Made by a program: the position numbers and the translations under genes
The notes under the pieces: model-generated
The model's database searches: none
The model's input: only the letters and a program-made list of their open reading frames with translations
What the model was told of the DNA's origin: nothing
Part shown: piece after piece, positions 10,541-19,903 of the stretch
Numbering within the stretch: the first letter of the stretch is position 1
Layout of the letters: each line of letters opens with the position of its first letter
Assembly (NCBI RefSeq): GCF_947242115.1
Contig: NC_074719.1
Coordinates: 4,104,783-4,168,782, forward strand
Length of the DNA stretch: 64,000 bases
Direction: 5' to 3'
DNA from: Biomphalaria glabrata
Taxonomy: Eukaryota > Mollusca > Gastropoda > Planorbidae

Positions 10541-11492
10541 TGAGAAAGAATCCTTATTAATCAAATGTATAGATCTACTACACTTTTTCCATTGAAAGCC
10601 TTTAGATCTAGACTTAGAGTTTTCCCAGTGTGGTCAACTAGCTACCATTTTTTTTCTTAGCAATTTGCTTGAATTGTTAAATTTCTAGGAAAATTGTTGG
10701 AGCCGTTTTTGAGATACACATTCAGGTTCTAAAAAGTTCTGACTTGAAAAGAGGTATTTTAAAAATTGATTTTTGAGGTCAGAATTTTATTTTTAAATAT
10801 ACTACACTATTTTGTAAGAAATGTTCACTTCATGCAACAAGAACTGTGTTTGAGTGTTCAAGTCAAAGAGTGTTTTGAGAGAGAGAGAAAGAAAGAGAGA
10901 GAGAAAAAAGTCGAGTCACTTCAAGTTGAATGGAAGTATAGACAAGTTGAATTTAAACTTAGTTAAGTTGAAGACATAGGAATTGATCAATATTTAGTGT
11001 CAGCAGAGAATTGACTTTTTGAAATATATTTTATATTTGACATTCATTTATGTTATATATTTTTAAGCCAGAACGCTGCCTGTATTGTATTTCAATAAAC
11101 AGGTTATATGTCCATAAATCGGCATCCTGACTCATCGTTTACATCTTCATATACATAACATCAATAATTCATTTAGTAATTATATTTTGATGCCATATAA
11201 TGGTAGTCAGAATTGATATTCCAGTACACATACATATAACAACGTATGGATACAGTGCTGACATAATGAATGGAGAGATCTGACAAATAAATTGTAGAAC
11301 TACTAAAAAAAAAAACATGGTATGAAAAGATGTTTTGTATTCTAATTATAAAAAAATAAAATTTCTTCTACATTTCAGTTATAAAAAATGGCCAATTCTT
11401 CTACTTGCATATCAATATAGACATTTTTGTACTAAACATGGCATACTTAAATGTCTGCTACTCTTTTTTTAAAAACAACAATATCTATTTAC
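10541..11492. other. ZF-1 intron 2, remainder
   Basis: AT-rich intronic sequence. It contains a GA-rich purine tract near 10880-10912 and no recognised gene or transposon end. Confidence 0.6.
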
Positions 11493-11678
11493 CAGACTTA
11501 CTGACACTTCTGAACTTTAGGTCTTACAAGGGGATTTGAAATTCGGCATAATGTTAGGTACAGGAGAAAGACTGGTGTTTACCTTCACTGACACAGCTAG
11601 TTGTCCTGAAGGCAAGGACTGTACTCTATTACTATCTGTGACATTAGTCATTTCTATCTCTTTCTTTATAGCATTTTC
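11493..11678 (-). CDS. ZF-1 exon 2: cassette exon with an in-frame stop or an earlier donor
   Basis: It is identified by homology to the second exons of ZF-2, ZF-3 and ZF-4. It has an acceptor (tgtcttacag) and reads ENAIKKEIEMTN, with an IKKE motif. Using the donor equivalent to the paralogues (ctg|gtaaat) gives 186 bases, but codon 54 is TAA at 11517-11519, where ZF-4 has TAT. An alternative donor (aag|gtaaac, last exon base 11583) gives 96 bases, removes the stop and keeps phase 0. Skipping the exon also keeps frame. Either the short form is used, or this copy makes a truncated protein of about 129 residues. Confidence 0.7.
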
Positions 11679-11925
11679 CTGTAAGACATAAACAAATGTA
11701 CTAATAGCAGAGGAAATAACAATTTATCATTAGCAAGTAAAATACTAAAAAACACTTTAAAAAAAAAACTTAGATAAAGTGTATCAATTAGTTTGGATCA
11801 GTCATGTAATTAAATTTGTAATAAATCTAGACTGACAATAATAAATCTAATAACTAAAATAAAAATAATAAATGATGCTATGTAGAAGTGTTTTGTGTGA
11901 TATATTTTAGTGAACATTGTAATAC

Positions 11926-12153
11926 CTGATGCCCAAGGTTTACAGTAGAAGATTTTTCATAGTAATAGTTTCCTGTTTGTTGTGTATTCAAGTCTGATTC
12001 ATCTTCATCTATCTTCTCAATTTTTATCATTGACACTTTAAAGCCTTGTTCTTCACATGGTTGTGTCAACAAATCTGTCTCTTCTATTTCCTTCTTCACA
12101 TATTTTAAGGTGTTCACTTCAAGAGTTGAATCAGGCTCTGTTTCCATCATCAT
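11926..12153 (-). CDS. ZF-1 exon 1: acidic N-terminal module with VKKE and IKIE motifs
   Basis: 76 codons starting at MMMETEPDS. An in-frame TAA lies three codons upstream, which supports the start. The exon ends at LGHQ followed by a donor (gtatta), phase 0. It is acidic and contains YVKKEIEE and MIKIEKIDE, both fitting the psi-K-x-E SUMO-acceptor consensus. The paralogous exons 1 share the MM start, LNNLLKHVKEE-type segment, QPCE, ESDL-T and NLGHE/Q end. The module resembles no named domain that I recognise (not KRAB, BTB, SCAN or ZAD). A role as a SUMO-dependent co-regulator platform is inference. Confidence 0.85.
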
Positions 12154-13084
12154 TAGAGGTTAATAGGCCTATATTTCAAAGAATTTATCATTGTTAAAAA
12201 AAAAAATCAAAGCCTGTAATTAAAAGGGAAACTATGAAAAAAAAAAAAAAAAAAAAGAAAAGCTATTGACTGAAAATTTAGTTTTGCAACCTTTAAGATT
12301 AAAAAAATATGTTGTTTTTTTTTTCTTCATAGAGCACACTCGGACTAGACCAGTCAACATCTATGTATGTTATACCACACGCTATGTACACACACAAACA
12401 ATGTGATGATGTATAAAAATCAATTAATAGCATCATGTTAAATTATTGATGCCAGGTTTGTGTAACTGTTTTATTTAAATTATCAGAAACCAGATGTCTT
12501 GTCTTTTTTGTCTTTGTAACTGTTCCTAGAGTCGAGTCAAAGAATTGGAACTCTAGGAACACGAAAGATATATATATATATATATAAATATATATCCTTC
12601 AGACACGCTGGAGTTGGGTGGCAACACTCTTCGCAAACCTGCATTCAACTTCACATGACAAGCCATCAGCTGGGAGCCCAAAGAAAGAGGATCTAATTTA
12701 ATTTCTAGATCTAAGCCTATAATAGATTTTAAATAGATATCTATTATGATTTAATAATAATCATATCAGATCTAGACTAGTATAAGTATAAGTATATATA
12801 GATCTAATAATCTGAAAATCTATAGGCTTAGCCATACTTAGAGTCAAGATTCTAGATCTATATTATAACAATTATATAGCCTAGGCCTAGGCCAGAGAGG
12901 GCTACAGTAACCGTAAGACTCAGTAACTTAGTCTAGTAAGACCACGGCACAGAAATTAAATATCGAAATAACTGGATCGGAGACAGAGGCGAACGGTTGG
13001 TTACGTAACATAGTATTAGTATTATAATAATAATAATAATCTGATTATCTGTAATATAAATATTATATTTTAATTTTATCTTAT
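12154..13084. other. ZF-1 upstream region, TCTAGA-rich
   Basis: It contains A runs at 12239-12255, a (TA)n tract near 12570-12592, and TCTAGA/AGATCT-dense sequence at 12700-12890. A segment at 12597-12680 (cttcagacacgctgg..., cgcaaacctgcat) resembles 57142-57225 just upstream of ZF-4 exon 1. That segment could be shared 5' flank or an old repeat. No clear promoter was recognised. Confidence 0.45.
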
Positions 13085-13560
13085 ATTATACAGACATTAC
13101 TTCAAAAAAGAAGATGATTACGTCCAACATGTCATGCATTCAGTATGATTCAGTCAATAAGTCATGCATATTTAATTTATTAACCAATGACTTAAATTCT
13201 GCCAAGTCACTGGTTTTCCTGGCTAGCTCAGGCAACCCATAAGTCCCATTCCATGCTCTAAACTCTAATAGTAATACTGAGTAATAGCACTACTGGCACT
13301 AGGGAAGAAGGAGTATTTCACTATTTATAAAAATTTGTCCTAGCATATCATGGGATGAGGAGGAATGTGCCTTTGGCTTTATCATATTCATACTATTCAT
13401 ACTCATACTTTATGACCTGACTTATCATCTTATGACTCAGTTAGACTAGTTAGAGTTATGTTTTTTGTATTGTTTATCTTTGAAATTCTTTGTCTTGTGT
13501 CTTTCGGAGTATTTAAATTTTATTAAATTTTGTATTTGAAGATTATGGTTATATATATAT
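13085..13560 (-). mobile_element. CR1-like LINE ORF2 C-terminus and 3' end, degraded
   Basis: It is related to 30655-31158 throughout. Shared stretches include gacattacttcaaaaaagaa, gttttcctggctagctcagg, ttccatgctcta and gaagaaggagtattt. It carries small internal expansions compared with that copy. The coding sense is minus. Confidence 0.75.
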
Positions 13561-14307
13561 AAATATATAGCTCTGTATATTAGATCTACTGGTATTCTAC
13601 AAAAACTATAGATCTAGGAACTAAAGTAAATGTCACCCAACAAAATCTCCAGGCCCAGAACCTGATAACATAACAAAAATGGAATTTTGTTTTTCGACGG
13701 ATGCGACCCCTGTTTTTGAGGTCAACAAGTTGGCAACTCTTTTGTCTATCAGTACGTTACGCTAGCGAACTGCTGCCGAACCTTTCCAGCGGAGGTCACG
13801 CTCCAGCGCTCCTTCAAGTATTGTGTATTTTGACTATCGTTTATGTTACCACAGCACCTTCAGCCACATTATGTTTGTTAACGCGTTTTAAAATTTACGT
13901 TATTATTATTAACAGATAGAGTGGCCCCTTGAATTTCCTGGGTCCGACTTTCCCTTACCACGGTGAATTTCTGTGTGGGTGTGTTTGTCATGGATTATGC
14001 TTGTCACCCTTATTAAGTTACGTCCCTGTTCTGTACCTGATCAAGGGGTTGAATGGGTCAGCCTAGCGGAGGTAATGTCAGGAAGGCAGAATCACAGTTG
14101 AACGTCTGATCCTTTCAGTGTATTTGTAAGATAGAAACGTAGTAGTGAATAAAGCGCTGCAGATTGATATTAAAGAGAGCGATACGAGTTTGTTACTTTG
14201 ATTAGATGTTTGTTGCTCAATAACTAGATATTTTCTCGTTCTCTAGCCAAATTTTAATTCAATTTTTTTCCACTTTGAAAAATTATAAAGGCCAAACTAG
14301 AGTTTCG
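13561..14307. other. Unclassified, locally GC-richer block
   Basis: 13680-14110 is clearly richer in G and C than its surroundings and contains a 72-codon frame without recognisable similarity. It ends near aataaagcgctgc. It could be a fragment of a transposon or an old promoter region. I see nothing that decides. Confidence 0.35.
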
Positions 14308-15320
14308 CTAAGGTGACAGGACGCCCGACTATGGCGGGACAGTCCCGCTTTGGACCTTTTCTCAAGCTTTTCATAAAATACCCCGGTATCCCACTTTCAT
14401 ACAAAAAGTCGAACAATATGTCATGCTTTTGATTTAAAATATTTCTTAGTCTTTGGACTAAAAACTAAAAAGTACCACCTTGCAGCATTTCCTTCTTGAT
14501 CCTTATTTCATGTTCGATGCTTTGCAGTCAGACACCTGTGTTAGAGGCATGAACAGTGCTTTTATTTTGCAGCACTCTACCTTCTTCTCTGAAACCGACG
14601 TCAGCACTCTTCTTTCGACTTCTGGTGTGTTTTGCATGTTTCTCGTTTACTCTGTTAATCAATTCCAGCATCTAGTTCCGGCATTCCTTTACCTTCCTCT
14701 ACATTCCTTTACATTCCTTTACCTTCCTCTACATTCATTTACCTTCCTCTACATTCCTTTACCTTCCTCTACATTCCTTTACCTTTCTTTACATTCATTT
14801 ACCTTTCTTTACCTTCCTTTACATTTCTTTACCTTCCTTTACATTCCTTTACCTTCGGTTCAAGTCGATGACAGGGTAAAAGATTGTAATTTTCGATTAG
14901 AATTAAAGGTCCTAGTAAGCCCCCATTAAAGTATTTCTGCAACATCTAAATAATTGTAGTTCATTTCAAGCCGCTTAAGCTACTTTTGCTTTTCATATAA
15001 TTTTCAAACAATGGACTGCACCTTTTTAGCTAAAAAATATTTTCTACTCTTCTTTCGACTTCTGATGTGTTTTGCATATTTCTCGCATATTCTGTTAATC
15101 ATATATTACCGGCATTCCTTTGCTTTCCCTTCTGCTCAAGTCGATGACAGGGTATAAAAGGTCGTAATTTTCAATTAAAGGTCCTAGTAAGCCCCCATTA
15201 AAGTATTTCTACAATATCTAAATAATTGTTTAATAGTTCATTTTAGGCCGCTAAAGCTACTTTTGCTTTTCATATAATTTTCAAACAATGGACTGCACTT
15301 TTTTGCTAAAAAAATGTTTG
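14308..15320. repeat. Interspersed repeat with internal tandem duplication and 10-bp minisatellite
   Basis: It begins aaggtgacaggacgcccg, and its relative at 47518-48370 begins aaggtgaccagacgtcctg. Two direct copies lie inside, 14607-15040 and 15048-15315. They share cttctttcgacttctg, gtcgatgacagggta, ggtcctagtaagcccccatt and caatggactgcac. Between 14695 and 14855 the first copy carries about 16 units of 10 bases (cattccttta and ccttcctcta types). The second copy has only a single unit there. Confidence 0.8.
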
Positions 15321-15689
15321 ACCCAAAATACACATTTGCAAGAACCAAATGTGAAACAATCGTTACTGAAAATTTGCATCTACATTGTTACTGTACAATA
15401 GTTAGGCTGAGGTTGTCAATTGTAGTAAAACTGAATTTCCATTTGAATGGATCAATAAAAATGATCTTATCTTATTTTTAGAGCTACATGTCTGTTAAGG
15501 AAATGGAGTTTTTTTCATTTGTTAAATATTTTTTTTGCCATAAGTCTTGAATACAATTTCTAATGAAAGCCTACTAAGCTTAGAATCTTGTAAAACACTC
15601 TTTACTAATCAGTAAGAATTTTTAAAAAACTAATATTAGTATTAAACCGAAAAAAAATAATTCTTTATATTAGACTAGATCCGAGTGTT

Positions 15690-15860
15690 GTTTCTGAAAA
15701 CGTGTGTGTGTGTGTGGTGGGGGTGCAAATAAAGTTTCGAACAGTTGGGTGACTGTTATGCCAGCCTCAATCACTACGCCTCTGCATAGTCCTAAATCTA
15801 TTTTTTTTTAAATTGTTTTTTTGGATCGACTTACAAAAACACAGAAAGGAGGAGAAGGGG
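15690..15860 (+). repeat. Direct repeat, copy 1 (partner 17140-17290)
   Basis: Both copies have a (gt)n tract, then gtgcaaataaagtttc, gactgttatgccagcctcaa, tcactacgcctctgcatag and ggaggagaagggg. They bracket 1.3 kb that holds a SINE, a nested insertion and an LTR-like piece. The origin is unclear. The aataaa motif would suit an LTR or a polyadenylated end. Confidence 0.7.
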
Positions 15861-15899
15861 GAAGTAGGGTACGAAGCGAAGTAAAAAAAAATCCCATTT

Positions 15900-16620
15900 C
15901 AAACTTTGCAATCATCTGCTTCTATGGCCCACGGTTAACGATGGTGTCATGTGGCCAACACAAAGATCATCCACCTTTACTTTTCCCCAAGTAATGTTAG
16001 GTACCCTTAGAGATTGGCGAACTCAGAGGCGCCCACTTGGGGGAGTTACCACCTTCTACCAAGCGCGTCCCCAGGTGGCGGATAGGGGAAAGACCCTTAG
16101 ATATAAGGGTTAGCTGTGAATAGCAAATAAACAGCCGCGGACCAACTGGTTTGCAGTCATGGAGGATGAGGTGAAGTATTCCAGTGGTTAGAATATTTAC
16201 TAAACACATCTCAGAAATCCAGGGAAATGATTGCAAAAAGCGAGTTTAGGGCGCTCTAACTCTAAACCCGGGTAGATGAAACTCGTTAGCTAGGGATAGC
16301 AGTTCATCTAGGAGAGAAAACTCCGAAAATAAACACCTGCTGCCTTGCAGATGATCTTGGATGATCAAAGGCTATGGGAGCACACCCAGAAAGAAAAGCA
16401 GGCTGAAGTCGGAGTCAGTGGGCCTCCTGACGCATAACACATTGACACGCAACCTCATCTATGTTGGAGTTCATTGAACACTCCAACATAACAATGAGAA
16501 CGATGAAGAAGAAGAGGCGCCCAAAGATCCCGAAATTAAAAACCCCAGGATTCGAACAAGAAATCGAATAAGCGCTTTACTGCTCAGCCATTGCTCCTTC
16601 AAAGCCATATATAAAGAGAC
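15900..16620 (-). mobile_element. SINE family B, split by a nested insertion at 16035-16513
   Basis: The left part (15900-16034) reads atggcccacggttaacga and gtgtcatgtggccaac, ending gaggcgccca. The right part resumes with gaggcgcccaaagatcc and a reverse B-box-like ggattcgaac with an agcgctttactgctcagcca head. The 10-base gaggcgccca at both junctions is a target-site duplication. Family B copies elsewhere show the uninterrupted order. Confidence 0.75.
16035..16513 (+). mobile_element. Non-autonomous retroelement (SINE-like) nested in SINE B
   Basis: About 480 bases with no coding capacity, bounded by the 10-base duplication gaggcgccca. The 3' end reads cactccaacataacaatgag followed by a GAAGAAGAA tail. 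This matches the end of the LINE fragment at 1876-2275 (gctccaacataacaatgtg, then gaagaaga). A shared tail is how many SINEs recruit a partner LINE. Internal text such as cctgctgccttgca also occurs, diverged, at 45135-45170. Confidence 0.7.
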
Positions 16621-16819
16621 AACTTTAAAAACTACGTTTAGGCCTAAAATGTATTAAACTGTTGATGATGCATGACTAGGTTGAAACATTATATAGGCCT
16701 ACTTATTTCACCGAAAAAGGGATTTTCCCAATTTATTATTCGCACGATTGTAGTTATGGTTATAGAGTCTATAGCGTGTAGAAGTCTACACCATACATGG
16801 CATTTTCTACATTAAGGTT

Positions 16820-17130
16820 TGATACTGTTATAAACCTGGTGGTGACACAGATGGGGGTAGTGGTGTGTGTGTAGACAGCCAACGCAAATCGCCCCAGGCC
16901 AGCGCTAGACGAGCGGTCACCCGTGAAGAGTTACAACGGTTCAGCCAAGACAGTTCGGGAAAGATCGGTGTTGTGAATAGAGCTCAGGAGCGTCACGAGG
17001 GATGTAGTCATGTGATCAACCGGAATGGTCGAGCGACGTTCTGTCCGGTTCTAGAAAGCCATTAGGGATCCTATATGAAGAGCGGAGGTGTCACAGTCAA
17101 GACGGTTCACTACAGCCCAGTCGACTACAG
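16820..17130 (+). mobile_element. LTR-like fossil fragment
   Basis: It is one of three related pieces, with 30445-30650 (minus) and 36336-37060 (plus). Shared features are a gtagtgtgtgtgtag stretch, agcgctagacgagcggt and a closing segment around gttctagaaagcc. A start near tgttataaacc is compatible with an LTR. The family is unresolved, possibly Ty3/Gypsy-like. It is broken and incomplete. Confidence 0.45.
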
Positions 17131-17139
17131 CACAGTTCA

Positions 17140-17290
17140 GTGTGTGTGTGTGTGGTTAGGGTGCAAATAAAGTTTCTAGCAGACTGTTATGCCAGCCTCA
17201 ATCACTACGCCTCTGCATAGCCCTAAATCTATAAAAAAAAAAAAAAAAAAAAAAACTTTTTTTTTTGGATCAAGGAGGAGAAGGGGTTAT
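17140..17290 (+). repeat. Direct repeat, copy 2 (partner 15690-15860)
   Basis: Near-identical to copy 1 apart from an expanded A run and small gaps. It abuts the LTR-like fragment at 16820-17130. Confidence 0.7.
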
Positions 17291-17807
17291 GTACAGGGGA
17301 GAACTGGATGTCAAAATCGGCCCAGGCATTTCTAAACAGTACATTTCGTAAATTGTATAGGCCTATCATATGATGGGTCTCCAATTATAGGCTTATCTGT
17401 TCTCAAAATCATTATGTTTTTTTTTATGGCGTATCGATAACTGTATGCATGCTCTATAATACTCTATATCTTTAAAAGAAATATAGGACTTATGTTGCTT
17501 TTGAATGGCTATGTTTGTTTTCCCCTAAAGGATGAAGCCTATCAATGTCTACGGATGTAGGCTATTACATTATTTTTGAAAATGTGTTAGATTAAATTAG
17601 TATTACACTGTAGTCTGTAAAACATGTATTTAACTTGACGCTCATATAAGAGAGTATTATAAAACCTTTAACAATTTTATGCGTGCCATAGTGGCATTCA
17701 TGAGACCCTTTAGGCCCATTTGACCATTTGATTACCGGCCCATGGGGAAGAAAAGACTATTTGCAACACAAGATACTGAGATTCTACAAAGAGAATTAGA
17801 TGAATTA
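17291..17807. other. No gene recognised
   Basis: AT-rich sequence without a supported reading frame or a repeat relative in the window. Confidence 0.45.
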
Positions 17808-18046
17808 TTATTATAGCTTTTTTTTTTAATATAGCGCTACTTTCATGCTTATAGCATGCTCAGAGCGCTTTTGGTCCAATCTCATTTGTGGACCGGTTGG
17901 GGGGGGGGCATCTAGGAGTTAGTTTTCCGTGCTGCCTTTAGGCGCACAGTAAACACAACTCTGCCCGAGTCGGGTGTCGAACCCCTTCTAGGTAGCCAAG
18001 CCCAGCCGAGTTCAAGCGCACTTAGCCTCTCGACCACGCGTCCCAC
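17808..18046 (-). mobile_element. SINE family C (tRNA-derived), minus-strand copy
   Basis: The minus strand reads cgtggtcgagaggctaagtg and gcgcttgaactcgg, then a B-box-like ggttcgacacccgactcgg. The body has gcctaaaggcagcacgg and ends agcgctatattaaaaa. The head has class II tRNA (Leu/Ser-like) character. Other copies lie at 18797, 41692, 56126 (partial) and 56540. Confidence 0.8.
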
Positions 18047-18099
18047 AGAACAGAAATGGGAATCAAATTGCAACATGTCTTTGCACCCAGAAAAATTTA

Positions 18100-18400
18100 A
18101 ATTACCGGTATTAAGTGTACTGGTAATACAAATTTGAAACAAATAACCATGGTTAACCAGTTACAACCCAAATATTTAGGTGTTATAATAAATGAAAAAT
18201 TGAATCTGGGTCCCATATTAATTAGGGGGGGGGCACTTTTATTCTCACATTTTGAAAATTTAGCTGAACACTTGACTTCATTTTGGGCTGAAGAATGCAC
18301 TATTTGTAAAGTTACAAGCTGCCACCACTCGTCACATCTATTTTGGGAATTGAGGTACATGAGGACTTTTAAACCTATACCACTCACAGATATTTGCTTA
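18100..18400 (+). mobile_element. Possible LINE fragment (PKYLGVIINEKLN)
   Basis: A short plus-strand frame reads QPKYLGVIINEKLNLGPI, resembling the post-RT 'KYLGV' block of CR1/jockey-type LINEs. The rest of the frame has no clear match. Weak evidence. Confidence 0.35.
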
Positions 18401-18402
18401 GA

Positions 18403-18730
18403 TGATAATAATAATAATGATCTTTATTATCCATGAGGAAATTTGTCTTACAATTTGCGCATTAAAAAAAAATACATTATAACGATAGAAACGAAATATA
18501 CAATTACATTCACACTAGTTTCACTCAAAAGTAACAAGTGAAATGTTTGTATTGGCTAAATGGATTCTATTCAATGTTTTGCAGCTTTACGAGCTGTGCC
18601 AAACGGTCGACTCTTTTATTAGTTTCCTCTGATACCACAATAGGAGGGTATTCACTGCATTGCCATGGGTACCTAATGTCTTTCTAGTATTAATTTCTCC
18701 AGCTGAGTAGGCATGGCATTGAGCTATTAA
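18403..18730 (-). mobile_element. L2-like LINE 3' end with (AAT)n tail
   Basis: It reads aataataataatgatctttattatcc then gaggaaatttgtcttacaa and continues like 53446-53600. That copy runs on into an ORF2 C-terminus on the minus strand. Here the coding part is strongly decayed. Confidence 0.65.
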
Positions 18731-18796
18731 GCCAGACATCCCTAAACGACTATTCTCAGCACACCAGAAGTAGGAATGATGTTAAGGATTATTGAT

Positions 18797-19012
18797 GTAG
18801 CGTGGAAGCGTGGTCGAGAGGTCAAGTGCGCTTGAACATGGTTTGGCTACCTAGAAGGGGGCTCGAGGTTCGACACCCGACTCGGGCAGAGTTGTGTTTA
18901 CTGAGCGCCTAAAGGCAGCACGGAAAACCAACTCCTAGATACCCCCTTCCCCTGGTCTCACAACTGAGCATGAAAGTAGCGCTATATAAAAAGCTATAAT
19001 AATAATAATAAG
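18797..19012 (+). mobile_element. SINE family C, plus-strand copy with (AAT)n tail
   Basis: It has the full layout: gaagcgtggtcgagaggt head, ggttcgacacccgactcggg B-box region, ctaaaggcagcacggaaaac body, and the end agcgctatataaaaagctat followed by aataataataa and aagaag. It lies directly upstream of the LINE fragment at 19055. Confidence 0.85.
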
Positions 19013-19054
19013 AAGAAGAAGAAAGAATAATAACAAAAGAAAATATGGGAACCT

Positions 19055-19360
19055 AGGCTTGGAGATTAAGCGTCTATGGAAATTGTCCAAAATAACAATA
19101 TACCCCATTGTTATATCAACCGAGGGGATAATAACAACTGACCTCACAGACACCTTCAAGGCCCTTAACATTCCTAGGAACATCTTCGTTGCCTGTCAGA
19201 GGGCGGTACTGCTGCGGACCTGCCACATCACCAGAAAATTCCTCAGTGGAAACTGTTAAAGGGACTAAGATGAATCTTGTTTCTCTTTAGCGAAACTCGA
19301 CCCTGGCAGCGCCAGAGAATGAATACTCGTTCGTTTCTAACATAATAATAATAATAATAA
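19055..19360 (+). mobile_element. LINE ORF2 C-terminus (PIVISTEG type) with 3' tail
   Basis: The frame reads MEIKRLWKLSKITIYPIVIS, then FKALNIPRNIFVACQRAVLL and TCHITRKFL. This is the C-terminal block of a widespread LINE ORF2 type (PIVIS..G...., then QKAVLL.T..I.RKFL). The 3' untranslated part contains tcttgtttctctttagcgaa and gccagagaatgaatactcgt and ends in (ATA)n. Copies lie at 53247-53445 (plus) and 31160-31450 (minus). Confidence 0.8.
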
Positions 19361-19562
19361 TGATATAAACTTTTAAGATCCTCATATTTCTTTGCTTCAA
19401 CAACAGCTTTAGTCACACATTTCATCCACTTGTCAAACTTGTTACTATATTTACATGTAGGTAACCAGAACTTATTCTTCTCTCCTTGTGTTAATTTCTT
19501 TTTTTTTTTTTTTTTGTTTTGTTACTTTATTATCATTATATATTTTAACTTTCATTCAACTG

Positions 19563-19604
<42 letters not shown>

Positions 19605-19903
19605 TAAACAAACCAAAAGAAAGAAAGAGACATATGTACTTATTTATATAGGAACAAAAGGTCTTCAAGATTGTAATTACTTCGTAGAAGCCTACTATAT
19701 CTGTGAATTGGTTATCTCAGGGATTGGCCTATTTAGTTACATGAGTAGCTGCAAAAGGAAAAGATTGTCTCTCGAAATACATATATATGGTAAACAGATC
19801 TACAGATCGGGGCAGCAGGAGCTACACACAATAAATTATAACTGAAGTATCGGCATGTCCTATTCAATAGATACAAACTGATTTTGAATCATGTCAAGAG
19901 TTC
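19361..19903. other. Poly-T/poly-A tracts, no gene
   Basis: A T run at about 19499-19516 and a 40-base A run at 19563-19602 flank 46 bases of AT-rich sequence. They may be the tail of a retroposed fragment or an inverted pair. Nothing coding is supported. Confidence 0.6.

Noticed and set aside
10322-10543. Plus-strand 73-codon frame with poly-Asn
   Set aside because: Poly-Asn is the translated (AAT)n tail of a LINE. No other coding sign.
14480-14929. 149-codon frame with FLYLPLHSFT repeats as a membrane protein
   Set aside because: The repeats are the 10-bp minisatellite in translation. The second copy of the same repeat lacks the frame.
18935-19183. Minus-strand frame beginning MFLGMLRALK, also seen at 53279
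   Set aside because: It is the antisense of a LINE C-terminus plus SINE tail. In ZF-4 it only looks like an N-terminal extension because the frame is open through the intron.
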